The translations under genes were made by a program, and so were the position numbers. 64,000 nucleotides of DNA from Accumulibacter appositus (GTDB lineage: Bacteria > Pseudomonadota > Gammaproteobacteria > Burkholderiales > Rhodocyclaceae), in NCBI RefSeq assembly GCF_035440685.1, contig NZ_DAORMW010000001.1; one strand, 5' to 3'. The stretch's first letter is position 1. Each line of letters starts with the position of its first letter. The notes beneath the pieces were generated by a model. It did no database searches and had not been told where the DNA came from. It was given only the letters and a program-made list of their open reading frames with translations. Of the stretch, positions 51,434-60,793 are shown piece after piece.

Positions 51434-52540
51434 TCAGGCGTTGTGATCGCGCATCCACTTGCCGACCGTCGGCGCCAGCACCTTCTGCGACAGGCCGCCG
51501 GTGTAGATGCCGATGTGGCCGGTAGCAATGGCGAACTCGGTATAGTCCTTGCTGCCGACATGCTGGCCAAGGGCAACCGTGCATGGCGGCGGCACGATAT
51601 GGTCCTTCTCGGCGAAGATGTTGAGAATCGGAATCGTCAGTTCCTTGAGATCGACCTTTCGGCCACCGACTTCAAGGGTGCCTTTGACGAGCTTGTTGCC
51701 CTTGAGGAAGTCGCGGACGAACTCCTTGAACATCTGGCCACCGGCGTCGGGCCCACCGAACAGCCACTTTTCCATGCGCAGGAAGTTCTGCACGGCCTTG
51801 GGGTCGTCGAGGATATCGATGACGTCGGCGTACTTGCCGTAGTTCAGGATGAACGGAGAGGCCATCATGAACGACTCGTTGAGCACCGTAGCCGGCACGT
51901 TGCCATGCACAGCCACCATCTGCTCGACATCGGCCTCGGCACCCATGGTGAACATCAAACCCTCGTGAGGCTTGTGATTCGCCTTGTAAGCGTCGAAATC
52001 AATCGGCGTAACGGTCAGGACCAGATGGCTGATCTTGTCTGTGTTAAGCGCCGCATAGGTGGTCGACATGGCGCCACCCTGGCAGATTCCCAACAGGGCA
52101 ATCTTGTCCACGCCGTGGTGCTGACGAATGAAATCGACCGTGTCATCGAGGTAACCGTTGATGTAGTCGTCGATGGTCCTGTACTTGTCGACCGGACGTG
52201 GGTAACCCCAGTTGTTCAGGTAGACGTCAATGCCCTGGTTCAACAGATTGCGGACCAGTGAGCGATCCGGTTGCAGGTCGGCGACTTCGTAGCCGTTGAT
52301 CAGGGGTGGCACGATGAGCAGCGGCGTCTTCATGATCTTGGCCTGCTCGACGAGCGCGTGGTAATGGTAAACCTCGATCCCATCCTGCTCGAAGATGACG
52401 TCCTTCGGCGTGCTACCGATGTCGATATCGTCGTCAGTCATTTTGGTGAGATTGGCGATGCCCTTGGTGAGCTTCGCATTCAGAGCGGCGGTTTCCGCGG
52501 CGACGTCGGCGGGAAGAATCTGTATTGGAAAAGAAAACAT
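51434..52540 (-). CDS. phaC: Class III PHA synthase subunit PhaC
   Basis: 368 residues, the size of class III PhaC. Alpha/beta-hydrolase with lipase-like box GICQGG (nucleophile Cys153), acid Asp313 in FAEKDHIVPP and His342 in ATGHIGIYTGG. LLIVPPLINGYEVADLQPDRSLV and NQGIDVYLNNWGYP are typical. It polymerises (R)-3-hydroxyacyl-CoA into PHA granules together with PhaE, encoded 67 nt upstream. Confidence 0.94.
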   Translation of the reverse strand: MFSFPIQILPADVAAETAALNAKLTKGIANLTKMTDDDIDIGSTPKDVIFEQDGIEVYHYHALVEQAKIMKTPLLIVPPLINGYEVADLQPDRSLVRNLLNQGIDVYLNNWGYPRPVDKYRTIDDYINGYLDDTVDFIRQHHGVDKIALLGICQGGAMSTTYAALNTDKISHLVLTVTPIDFDAYKANHKPHEGLMFTMGAEADVEQMVAVHGNVPATVLNESFMMASPFILNYGKYADVIDILDDPKAVQNFLRMEKWLFGGPDAGGQMFKEFVRDFLKGNKLVKGTLEVGGRKVDLKELTIPILNIFAEKDHIVPPPCTVALGQHVGSKDYTEFAIATGHIGIYTGGLSQKVLAPTVGKWMRDHNA

Positions 52541-52607
52541 AGGGGTAGCGTCCTCCTAAAGGTCTATTAGCTTATCAGCCGGATCAACAAGATTCGGGCG
52601 GCTCTGC

Positions 52608-53678
52608 CTACTCGCTCTTGGCACGACGCGCCGCGGTCGTACGAGCGGCAGGCTTGGCTGCTACCGTCGCGGGAAGCAAGGCCTTCTTGAGCATGCGGAC
52701 CTCTCTCTTGAGGTCGTGAATCACCTGATAGGTTTCGTCCAGCTCGCTGCGAGTGGGCATATCCAGGCCACGGAAAATGTCTTCGACGACCACACGTTGC
52801 GCCAGCTTGAACGCGTGCTGAGCCTTGGTGAAGTCGTTTTGCGTGTCGAGGAACTCCTGCTTGTTGAAGGTCACCAGCAGCGACTTGTCGGCGGTGCGGT
52901 ACCAGAGACTCATCAGCTGGCGTACGGTCGTGATCTTGTCGCCTTTGGCCGCAACTTTGCCAAGCTCATCCACAGTCGCTTCGACAGCTGTGGCGAGTGC
53001 CTCGGCGAAGCGCTTGTGAAACGCCAGACTGGTCCTGCGCAGATCAACAACAGCGTCGACCAGACGCAAGGTCTTGGCGTGCTTCTCGCGCGAGGCACCA
53101 AAGAGAGGAATCTGACCGACACCGGCGACGGCGCCGACATCGCCTTCCAGCGACAGCAGGCGATTGAGGCCCGCCGTGCTACCGAGCATCGCTTCGCCAG
53201 CGTGCCCCGAGGAGGCCGCCTGCATCAGAAAAGACAACCAGGGCCCCATGGCTTCGGGAAGATCCTTGCCCATTATTCCGCCGAGATCGCTCATATGCGA
53301 GCCCATGCCCATGCTTCGCTGTAGCATGGCGGTCGATTCCTTGGCCCAGTTGTCGGCAAAACCCTTGAGGTCTGGACGCCAGTCCTTGTTGGCCTCAAGA
53401 TTCGGCGCCACGACCTTCATCGACCGGAAAAAGAAATCCATCACCCGGGTCATTGCGGTCTGGCTACCGGCCATGCGCTCCATGAGCATCTTCGCCGCAT
53501 CATTGCTACCCTTGGTAGCCGCTTCAACACCTTTTTTCACTGCTTCAACGGGGCTTTCCGTACCGCTGCCTGGGAGATTCTGCAGCATCCCGGCCCAGTC
53601 GCTCATCATTCGCTTCTGCATTTCAGCCCAAGCGTTGACGACGCCGCCTAGTTGCTCATTCGGATTATTGCTTTCCAC
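52608..53678 (-). CDS. phaE: Class III PHA synthase subunit PhaE
   Basis: 356 residues, mostly helical. AWAEMQKRMMSDWAGMLQNLPG at the N-terminus and DEFxxx-type C-terminal helices (FRGLDMPTRSELDETYQVIHDLKREVRMLKKAL) match PhaE_PHA_synthase. The C-terminal tail is Ala/Lys/Arg-rich. It activates PhaC. It lies in a minus-strand run with thiolase, MaoC and SDR genes. Confidence 0.9.
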   Translation of the reverse strand: MESNNPNEQLGGVVNAWAEMQKRMMSDWAGMLQNLPGSGTESPVEAVKKGVEAATKGSNDAAKMLMERMAGSQTAMTRVMDFFFRSMKVVAPNLEANKDWRPDLKGFADNWAKESTAMLQRSMGMGSHMSDLGGIMGKDLPEAMGPWLSFLMQAASSGHAGEAMLGSTAGLNRLLSLEGDVGAVAGVGQIPLFGASREKHAKTLRLVDAVVDLRRTSLAFHKRFAEALATAVEATVDELGKVAAKGDKITTVRQLMSLWYRTADKSLLVTFNKQEFLDTQNDFTKAQHAFKLAQRVVVEDIFRGLDMPTRSELDETYQVIHDLKREVRMLKKALLPATVAAKPAARTTAARRAKSE

Positions 53679-53820
53679 TCGTTTGATCTCCTTCCAGTGT
53701 GTCGGACACGCCTACCGTGACGCCGGGCGAATGCCCACCGGTAGACAAAGTGTTCTACAACCAAACAGCGGCCGTCCGAAGACGGCCGCGATCATGCAGT
53801 CGTACTGGCGACCTGTCTTG

Positions 53821-54246
53821 TCACGCCAGTGCTACCACCGCATCTGCCTTGTGCTTGGCCTCGCCCTGCTCGTTGGCGCAGGTCAACTCGAGACGCACAC
53901 ATTTTTCGCCGTTCTGCTCCAGCTTCTCAACCACTTTTCCGGTGCAGACCATGCTCTCGCCGACCCAGGTGATCGCCGTGAAGCGCACCCCGAAAGTACG
54001 GATCGCTTCCTGCGGCACCCACTGCGTCAGCAGGCGACCGAGGTAGGCCATGCCGAGCATGCCATGGGCGAAGACATCCTTCATCCCTTTCGAGCGCACA
54101 TAGTCCTGGTCGAGGTGCAGTGGATGGTGGTCGCCCGAGCCGGTCGCATACAGCGCCAGGGTAAGACGCGACACCGGCTCCGTCGTGAACGAAGGAATCT
54201 CGTCGCCCACGTTGATTGCATCAAAATTCGGTATTGTCATCGTCAT
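53821..54246 (-). CDS. MaoC-like (R)-hydratase/dehydratase, second subunit
   Basis: 141 residues. Hot-dog fold with hydratase-2 motif region ATGSGDHHPLHLDQDYVRSKGMKDVFAHGMLGMAYLGRLL, including the catalytic Asp/His pair. It starts 4 nt after the other MaoC gene, so the two probably form one heteromeric enzyme like two-subunit 3-hydroxyacyl dehydratases. It would hydrate enoyl-CoA to (R)-3-hydroxyacyl-CoA, the PHA precursor. Confidence 0.85.
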   Translation of the reverse strand: MTMTIPNFDAINVGDEIPSFTTEPVSRLTLALYATGSGDHHPLHLDQDYVRSKGMKDVFAHGMLGMAYLGRLLTQWVPQEAIRTFGVRFTAITWVGESMVCTGKVVEKLEQNGEKCVRLELTCANEQGEAKHKADAVVALA

Positions 54247-54250
54247 TCCC

Positions 54251-54700
54251 CTATGCCCTGATGACGATCACGGTGCGCAGATCACACACCGCTTCGCCCT
54301 GCCGGCTAACCTTGACGTCCTTGACGATGAACTGCAAAGCACCGTTCTTCTTGTCGTAGATATCCGTCACCTGGCCGTCAAAATCGAGCGTATCGCCGGA
54401 ATAGACCGGCTTGTGGTACGTGAAAATCTGCTCGCCGTGCAGCATCTTGCCGAAGTCACAGCCCATGGTCGCGATGTAGTCGAAGGGCTCATCCTTGTCC
54501 ATGTCCATACAGAAAAAGAAAGTCGGGGGCACCAGCACGCCTGGCAGGCCCGCTTTCTTGGCGGCCGCTTCGTCAAAGTAGATCGGGTTCGTTTCTCCCG
54601 TCGCCTTGGCGAACCACTTCAGTTGCCACGCCGTCGGGGTCACCGAGTGTGGCGGCACTTTCATGCCTATGTGTTTCTTGTCAATCAACATCTGCTTCAC
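54251..54700 (-). CDS. MaoC-like dehydratase, first subunit (FAS1-like N-terminal type)
   Basis: 149 residues. MaoC_dehydrat_N pattern: PHSVTPTAWQLKWFAKATGETNPIYFDEAAAKKAGLPGVLVPPTFFF and LHGEQIFTYHKPVYSGDTLDF. The N-type subunit usually lacks the complete catalytic dyad and supports the partner subunit. Coupled to the next MaoC gene. It could act in PHA supply or in a degradation pathway. Confidence 0.82.
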   Translation of the reverse strand: MKQMLIDKKHIGMKVPPHSVTPTAWQLKWFAKATGETNPIYFDEAAAKKAGLPGVLVPPTFFFCMDMDKDEPFDYIATMGCDFGKMLHGEQIFTYHKPVYSGDTLDFDGQVTDIYDKKNGALQFIVKDVKVSRQGEAVCDLRTVIVIRA

Positions 54701-54758
54701 TCCTCAGCCACCCCGAAAGCTAAGGCAAGCGGGGTGGGAATGCTCGTTGGCGACTCGA

Positions 54759-55940
54759 TCAGAGAACTTCGATGGCAATCGCTGTTGCTTCACCGCCACC
54801 GGCACAAAGGCCAGCGATACCGCGCTTGAGGCCACGCGCCTTGAGCGCGTAAAGCAGGGTCACCAGGATCCGCGAACCGGTCGCCCCGATTGGATGACCG
54901 AGTGCGCAGGCACCGCCATTGACGTTGACCTTGTCACGCGGCAGCTTGAGATCGCGCATCGAGGCCATGGTCACCGCCGCGAATGCTTCGTTGATTTCCC
55001 AGAGGTCGACGTCCTCGGCCTGCCAGCCAACTTTCTTGAGCAGATTCTGGAAAGCAAACACCGGCGCCGTGGTGAACCATGACGGCTCGTGCGCAAAGGT
55101 CGAATGGCCGACGATACGTGCCAGCGGCGTGATGCCGGCGGCCTTGGCATCCGATTCACGCATCATCACGAACGCGGCTGCGCCGTCGGAAATCGACGAC
55201 GAGTTGGCTGGCGTGACGGCCCCGTCCTTTTTGAACACCGGCTTCAGCTTCGAGATCTTCGATGCATCGCACTTCATCGGGGTTTCGTCGAGTTCAACCA
55301 CGGTGTCACCCTTGCGGGTGCTGACCGTAACCGGCGCGATTTCGTCCTTGAAGACGCCGCTGGTGACGGCATTCTGCGCCAGGGTCACCGATTCGACGGC
55401 AAAGGCGTCCATCTCTTCACGCGTGAACGCGTACTTGTCGACGCACAGTTCGGCAAACACGCCCATCGGCTTGCCCTTCTCGTACGCATCCTCGAGACCG
55501 TCGAGGAACATGTGGTCGTGCAGCACACCGTTGCCCAGCCGGTAGCCCGAACGAGCGGTGGTCAGGACGTGCGGTGCGTTGGTCATCGACTCCATACCGC
55601 CGGCAATGGCGATATTGACCGAGCCGGCAAGCAGTTCGTCGTGCGCGATCATGACCGTTTTTTGCGCCGAGCTGCACATCTTGGTCAGCGTGGTGCACGG
55701 TACCGACGTCGGGAGACCGGCGCCGAGAACGGCCTGGCGCGCCGGCGCCTGCCGCACACCGGCCATCAGGCAGCAGCCCATCAGCGCTTCGTCGATATCC
55801 TCGACCTTGACGCCCGACTGCGCGACGGCGGCCTTGATCGCCACGGCGCCGAGTTCCGGCGCACTGACTGACGAAAACTGGCCCTGGAAAGAACCGACCG
55901 GGGTACGCTTGGCGCCCACGATGACAACTGATTCACTCAT
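54759..55940 (-). CDS. Acetyl-CoA acetyltransferase (thiolase)
   Basis: 393 residues. Thiolase with nucleophile Cys89 (TLTKMCSSAQK), HP motif NVNGGACALGHPIGATG (about 340-356) and C-terminal GLCAGGGEATAIAIE. It condenses two acetyl-CoA to acetoacetyl-CoA, the first PHB step; phaA is a possible name by context, but the sequence alone does not separate it from other thiolases. Confidence 0.92.
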   Translation of the reverse strand: MSESVVIVGAKRTPVGSFQGQFSSVSAPELGAVAIKAAVAQSGVKVEDIDEALMGCCLMAGVRQAPARQAVLGAGLPTSVPCTTLTKMCSSAQKTVMIAHDELLAGSVNIAIAGGMESMTNAPHVLTTARSGYRLGNGVLHDHMFLDGLEDAYEKGKPMGVFAELCVDKYAFTREEMDAFAVESVTLAQNAVTSGVFKDEIAPVTVSTRKGDTVVELDETPMKCDASKISKLKPVFKKDGAVTPANSSSISDGAAAFVMMRESDAKAAGITPLARIVGHSTFAHEPSWFTTAPVFAFQNLLKKVGWQAEDVDLWEINEAFAAVTMASMRDLKLPRDKVNVNGGACALGHPIGATGSRILVTLLYALKARGLKRGIAGLCAGGGEATAIAIEVL

Positions 55941-56006
55941 GTAACACTCCTTTCATGCAATAGGGATTGGCGGCATCGACCGCTCGAAGTTCGCGTCTGG
56001 CCGTAA

Positions 56007-56774
56007 TTACTTCGGAGCCATGCGGATGGAACCGTCTATGCGGATCACTTCGCCATTCAGGTACGAGTTCTCGCAGATGTGCTGAACGAGAGCGGCGTAT
56101 TCGGCCGGCTTGCCGAGGCGCGAGGGGAACGGAACCATCTGGCCCAGGGAGTCCTGAGCGGCTTGCGGCAGACCCTTGAGCATCGGCGTCTCGAAAATGC
56201 CTGGAGCGATGCACATCACCCGGATGCCGTGCGCGGCCAGTTCACGCGCCACCGGCAGCGTCAAGCCAGCCACCGCGGCCTTCGAAGAGGCATAGGCGGC
56301 CTGACCGATCTGGCCATCGAAAGCGGCAACCGAAGCGGTATTGACGATCACGCCGCGCTCGCCCTTGTCGTTCGGCTCGTTCTTGCTCATCGCATCGGCC
56401 GCCAGGCGAATCATGTTGAAAGTGCCGACCAGATTGATGCTCACCACGCGCGCGAAGGTCGCCAGATCATGCGGGCCGTTGCGGCCAAGTACTTTCTTGG
56501 GGGGGGCAACGCCGGCACAGTTAACCAGGCCATGCAGCCCGCCGAATTCCTTGACCGCGGTTTCGATGGCGGCAGTTGCGCTCGCCTCATCGGTCACGTC
56601 GGTCTTCACGAAGCGCGCGCTGGCGCCCAGCTGCGCCGCCTGCGCCTCGCCGGCAGCGGCGTCGATGTCGACGATCACCACTTTGCCGCCAGCACTGACC
56701 AAGTTGCTGGCCGTTTCCGCGCCAAGTCCCGAACCTGCTCCCGTTACCACAAACACACTACCGTTGATTTGCAT
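56007..56774 (-). CDS. SDR-family 3-hydroxyacyl-CoA dehydrogenase (HSD10-like)
   Basis: 255 residues from ATG 56774 (GGGGGT upstream); a TTG 12 nt earlier is also in frame. NAD-binding TGAGSGLG (11-18) and VDID imply NAD preference. Catalytic Ser148, Tyr161 and Lys165 (YASSK). FDGQIGQAAYASSKAAVAGLTLPVARELAAHGIRV and APGIFETPMLKGLP are the pattern of 17-beta-HSD10-type enzymes. These act on (S)-3-hydroxyacyl-CoA, unlike PhaB. First gene of the minus-strand PHA operon. Confidence 0.9.
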   Translation of the reverse strand: MQINGSVFVVTGAGSGLGAETASNLVSAGGKVVIVDIDAAAGEAQAAQLGASARFVKTDVTDEASATAAIETAVKEFGGLHGLVNCAGVAPPKKVLGRNGPHDLATFARVVSINLVGTFNMIRLAADAMSKNEPNDKGERGVIVNTASVAAFDGQIGQAAYASSKAAVAGLTLPVARELAAHGIRVMCIAPGIFETPMLKGLPQAAQDSLGQMVPFPSRLGKPAEYAALVQHICENSYLNGEVIRIDGSIRMAPK

Positions 56775-57241
56775 TTTTACCCCCAAAAAAATATCGCGAC
56801 ATCACGCGATGTCGCGCTACTGGTCCATGCCGACGTCGATCGTTGCGACCCGACATCGTCACGGAAGAATGCCTCCCGTCGCCGACCCGAGGCCCTCGTG
56901 ATGGCGCCAGTACCCTCGCGCAGCAAATGCTGCCCTGCGTCAATAAGTCAGTCAGCCTGGCGGCCCGCCTCCCCACTCGCTGCGTCGCAGTTTCCACTTC
57001 GGGACTAGCCCGGTAGCTGCAGCGAGCAACTTTGGCATTGTCGAATGCCGAGTGCTACCGAGTCAAGCTCTGCTCCGGCCTCGCCGCGCATTTTACGATC
57101 GCGAAGACGGCCGCTCACATCCCCGCTACCGTGCCGCGCGCGCGGCCACGCGCTGGCTTTCCCATGGCCGCACAGGCATTGCGCAGCGCTCGCAACGACA
57201 GCGGGCAAGGCGCATGCGCCAACCGATGGCAAAACTTCCAG

Positions 57242-57270
57242 TTGATGACAGCTTGCTAATTGGTCATAAT
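57242..57270 (+). promoter_or_regulatory. Sigma-70-type promoter for the MocR gene
   Basis: TTGATG (57242-57247), 17-nt spacer, CATAAT (57265-57270), 52 nt before the ATG at 57323. Matches to consensus are 4/6 and 5/6 with ideal spacing. Confidence 0.6.
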
Positions 57271-57306
57271 AACGCCCGCTTTTTCTCGCTTTTGAGAAAA
57301 CCAATT
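57258..57306. promoter_or_regulatory. Inverted repeat AATTGGT/ACCAATT, candidate MocR operator
   Basis: AATTGGT (57258-57264) and ACCAATT (57300-57306) form a perfect 7-bp inverted repeat. The left arm overlaps the promoter spacer, and the right arm is just before the ribosome binding site (AAGGAGA). This suits autoregulation by the GntR/MocR protein encoded downstream. Confidence 0.4.
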
Positions 57307-57322
57307 ACCGGCAAGGAGATCG

Positions 57323-58855
57323 ATGCAACAAGGCTTGATCGCTGAACTGCTACTGCAGTACGTGGACCGTCAGGCGCCGACCGTGAAACTGCGCGTCCGC
57401 GTATACCTCGCGCTGCGGCACGCGATCATGGACCGCAGCCTGACGCCCGGCACCAAACTGCCGTCGACCCGAACCCTGGCGCAGGAACTGGGCATGGGCC
57501 GCAACACGGTTGTGCGCGCCTACGAGCAGCTGCTCGTCGAGGGTTATCTGGAAGGCCGCATCGGCGATGGCACCTATGTCTCCGAGGCCGTATCCAGCGG
57601 ACTCAAGACACCCGTTCAGAAGCGTCCGCTGGACACCGGTCGGCACACGCTCTCGCACCGCGGTCGGGCGGTTGCGGCCAGTGTCACCAGCAGCATCGTC
57701 CAGCGCGGCGCTTTCATGCCGGGCATTCCGGATGTCGACCTGTTTCCGTTCAGCATCTGGCGCCGACTGCTCGCCAAGTACCTGCGCGTCGAGCAATCGC
57801 ACCTGCTCAACTATTCGCACACCGCCTACGGCCCCCTCAGAGTCGCCCTGGCCAACTACCTGCGCGTCACGCGGATGATGCAGGTCGATCCCCGGCAAGT
57901 GGTGATCGTCAACGGTTCCCACCAAGCGATCGACCTCTGCGCACGCATGCTCGCCGACCACGGCGAACGCGCGTGGATCGAGGATCCCGGCTACTGGGGG
58001 GCGCGCAATGTCCTCGCCGCCGCCGGCCTGCTGGTCACGCCGATCCCGGTCGACGAAAAGGGCATCGCCGCGACGCTCGAGGACTGGTCTCTGCCGCCGC
58101 GCCTGATTTTCACCTCGCCGTCGAGCCAGTATCCCACCGGAACCGTGCTCTCGCTCGAACGTCGCCTGCAACTGCTGGAGAGGGCCGAGATTGCCGACTC
58201 CTGGATCATCGAGGACGATTACGACAACGAACTGCGCTACCACGAACGCCCGCTCGCTTCCCTTTTCGGACTTTCCGACAAGCAGCGGGTAATCTATCTG
58301 GGAACCCTGAGCAAGGTCATGTTCCCCGGCATGCGTCTGGCCTATCTGGTCGTTCCCGAGGGCCTCATCGACGCCTTCGTCACGGGCACTTCCGAGCTGC
58401 ATCGTGGCGGGCGACTGCCCGAGCAGGCGGCCCTCGCCGAATTCATCGACGAAGGCTACTTCACTTCGCACATCAAGCGCATGCGCGGCATCTACGCCGA
58501 ACGTCGCGATGCCTTGAAGGACGCCATGAGCTCGCACCTTGGCGGCGCGGTCGCGCCGTCAGGGGGACATGGCGGCCTGCAACTGCTCTACCGCTTCTGC
58601 GAGCAGGCCGACGACGAGCGGATCGCCGCCGAAGCACTGACCGAAGGTGTCATCTGCCGCCCTTTGTCAATGTACTACCTCGATCAGGAACAACGCCAAC
58701 CCGGATTAAATCTGGGTTTTGCCGCCGTTCCGGTCGAACGTATCGCGCCGGCCGCCGCGACTTTGGCGGCGATCATCGAGCGCAATCTGGCACGCAGCCC
58801 CCAGTTCACGGCGGACCAAGACCGCGCCGTGGTGAGCAGTGGCGATTGCAGCTAG
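57323..58855 (+). CDS. MocR-type PLP-dependent transcription regulator
   Basis: 510 residues. N-terminal GntR winged helix (about 20-85: RVYLALRHAIMDRSLTPGTKLPSTRTLAQELGMGRNTVVRAYEQL), linker, then an aminotransferase-like domain (about 130-490) with IEDDYDNELRYHERP and the PLP lysine in GTLSKVMFPGMR (about Lys331). MocR proteins sense PLP or amino-acid-derived ligands. Its target may be itself, the divergent PHA operon or the convergent TRAP genes; neighbourhood alone does not decide. Confidence 0.92.
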   Translation: MQQGLIAELLLQYVDRQAPTVKLRVRVYLALRHAIMDRSLTPGTKLPSTRTLAQELGMGRNTVVRAYEQLLVEGYLEGRIGDGTYVSEAVSSGLKTPVQKRPLDTGRHTLSHRGRAVAASVTSSIVQRGAFMPGIPDVDLFPFSIWRRLLAKYLRVEQSHLLNYSHTAYGPLRVALANYLRVTRMMQVDPRQVVIVNGSHQAIDLCARMLADHGERAWIEDPGYWGARNVLAAAGLLVTPIPVDEKGIAATLEDWSLPPRLIFTSPSSQYPTGTVLSLERRLQLLERAEIADSWIIEDDYDNELRYHERPLASLFGLSDKQRVIYLGTLSKVMFPGMRLAYLVVPEGLIDAFVTGTSELHRGGRLPEQAALAEFIDEGYFTSHIKRMRGIYAERRDALKDAMSSHLGGAVAPSGGHGGLQLLYRFCEQADDERIAAEALTEGVICRPLSMYYLDQEQRQPGLNLGFAAVPVERIAPAAATLAAIIERNLARSPQFTADQDRAVVSSGDCS

Positions 58856-58929
58856 CCACACCGCTGCACACATGCGTGCGGCGCCTCCTCCGAGCACCAT
58901 TCGAGCGTAAACCGCATCAGGACAGCGAC

Positions 58930-60261
58930 TTACCCTGGTCCGCCCATCACCAAATTGGGCAGCCAAAGAATGATCTGCGGAAAAATCATGCACAGCACGA
59001 GGACCACCAGGTTGACCATGATGAAGGGCGCGACCGACCGGTAAATGTCGGCCATACTGACATCGGCCGGCGCTATTCCCTTCAGATAAAAAAGCGCAAA
59101 TCCGTAAGGGGGTGTCTGCACTGCGACCAGAATATTGATGATCATCAGCACCCCGAACCAGATAGGGTCATATCCCATGGACACTACAATCGGTGTAAAC
59201 AGGGGGGCGCACATCAGCACGATAATGAATTCATCAATGATGAAGCCGAGCAACAGCATAATGATCTGAAACATGATGACAATCGCTAACGGAGGCAGAT
59301 CTAGGCTGCCGGTAAAATCCGCCACCATCGCCTGTACGCCCATCAGCAGATGAAAATTGCTGAATACCGACGCACCAAAGATGATCCACATCGCAACGCT
59401 GACCAAAGTCGCCGTGTGCATCCCGGCCGTGCGGAACATATCGAGCTTAAAACGCTTGAACAGAATAGCCAGTAGGATCGCACCGACCACGCCGATGGCT
59501 CCCGACTCGGTCGGCGTTGCGATCCCAGAAATAATGCTACCAAGCACGGCAACGATCAACAGGATCGCGAAGAATCCGTCACGCGCAATCCTGAATTTTT
59601 CTTTGGCGCTGAGTTCCGGGACATCCTCCTGCTCACGGTCCAATGGCGCCCTGCTCGGGTCAAGTCGGCAACTAATCACCACATAGACAATCAGCATGGC
59701 GATGGTCAAAAGGGCAGGCATCATTGCCCCCAGGAACATACGGCCAACGGAGTTCTGGGTCGTGGCGGCAAACATGATCATCGGGATACTGGGTGGAATC
59801 AGAATACCTAGCGCACCACCCGCCATTATCACACCCAAGGCCAGTTGCCGGTTGTATCCGCGGTCCAGCATCGGTTTCAGCGCGATACTGCCTGAGGTCA
59901 TGATTCCGGCACCGATGATCCCTACCATCGCGCCGATCATCGAGCAGACGCCGATCACACTGATCGCCAGCGAACCCCGCACTTTTCCAATGACCATCTG
60001 AGTGGCGTTGAACATCGCGTCACCAATTCCGGACTTGGTGAGAAGTTGCCCCATATAGATATAGAGCGGGATAGCCAGCAGCACGAAACTGAAATAGGTT
60101 GCCTCGAGCGTCGTAGGTATGACATTAAATATACCATCACCCCAGACCATGTACCCAATTGACATGGCAATGCCGCCGAGTGCCAGTGCAACCGGCGCAC
60201 CGAGCGCGAAAAATACCAGTACACAAAGAAGCAATACGCCGGTAAGCGCTTCAATTCCCAT
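58930..60261 (-). CDS. TRAP transporter large permease (DctM), system 2
   Basis: 443 residues from ATG 60261; the frame extends upstream inside dctQ but the first helix (MGIEALTGVLLLCVLVFFALGAPVALALG) begins here. DctM signatures: MAGGALGILIPPSIPMIMFAATTQNSVG, SGIATPTESGAIGVVGAILLA, VQTPPYGFALFYLKGIAP. It overlaps dctQ by 11 nt. Converges on the MocR gene (74 nt). The DNA looks less GC-rich than the neighbouring genes. Confidence 0.92.
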   Translation of the reverse strand: MGIEALTGVLLLCVLVFFALGAPVALALGGIAMSIGYMVWGDGIFNVIPTTLEATYFSFVLLAIPLYIYMGQLLTKSGIGDAMFNATQMVIGKVRGSLAISVIGVCSMIGAMVGIIGAGIMTSGSIALKPMLDRGYNRQLALGVIMAGGALGILIPPSIPMIMFAATTQNSVGRMFLGAMMPALLTIAMLIVYVVISCRLDPSRAPLDREQEDVPELSAKEKFRIARDGFFAILLIVAVLGSIISGIATPTESGAIGVVGAILLAILFKRFKLDMFRTAGMHTATLVSVAMWIIFGASVFSNFHLLMGVQAMVADFTGSLDLPPLAIVIMFQIIMLLLGFIIDEFIIVLMCAPLFTPIVVSMGYDPIWFGVLMIINILVAVQTPPYGFALFYLKGIAPADVSMADIYRSVAPFIMVNLVVLVLCMIFPQIILWLPNLVMGGPG

Positions 60262-60793
60262 CAGAATCCCCCTGCGCAAGGAGATCCTTGCCTGTGAATA
60301 GGTAGTATATGGCGACCAGCATGTCCCGGCCCAACTGGGCAATGAACAATCCGCAAGCGATTATCGACATGATCCAGAAATGGTACATCGGCGGCGCCCA
60401 CTCGCTTTCTCGCCGATAATCGAACTCAATCGCCTCCAGTAACTTTCCGATACTCATATCCAAAACAATCCAAAGAAAGAAAATACCAAGAGAGTAAGAT
60501 ATCAAATCGAAAACCTGGCGGGTATTCTTGTGGACGTGCGCATATAGGATGTCCACATTGATATGCGCTTTTTTCTGCTGCGCATAGGCACCGCCGAGTG
60601 CAGCGACATAGCCAAACATGAACAGCGATAGATCGAAGGCCCAAATAGTTGGACTATTGAGGAAGTAGCGGGAGAAAACTTCATACGCGACCACGAACGC
60701 CAGCATCGGCATCAGGTATGAGGCTGCCCTGCCCATGAGCATGACAACAAGATCTATGCCGCGGCATAACATTTTCAAAGCAGTTAAGGTCAT
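60251..60793 (-). CDS. TRAP transporter small permease (DctQ), system 2
   Basis: 180 residues, four helices. DctQ pattern EVFSRYFLNSPTIWAFDLSLFMFGYVAALGGAYAQQKKAHINVDIL. Translationally overlapping with dctM. It is separated from its binding-protein gene (dctP at 62277-61267) by 473 nt containing a structured element. Confidence 0.9.
   Translation of the reverse strand: MTLTALKMLCRGIDLVVMLMGRAASYLMPMLAFVVAYEVFSRYFLNSPTIWAFDLSLFMFGYVAALGGAYAQQKKAHINVDILYAHVHKNTRQVFDLISYSLGIFFLWIVLDMSIGKLLEAIEFDYRRESEWAPPMYHFWIMSIIACGLFIAQLGRDMLVAIYYLFTGKDLLAQGDSDGN

Larger units (their letters stand above)
56775..57322. other. 548-nt divergent intergenic region (PHA operon/MocR)
   Basis: It holds the promoter and inverted repeat upstream of the MocR gene (listed) and must contain the PHA operon promoter on the minus strand, for which no clear consensus was found. 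The open frames within it lack protein features. Confidence 0.5.
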
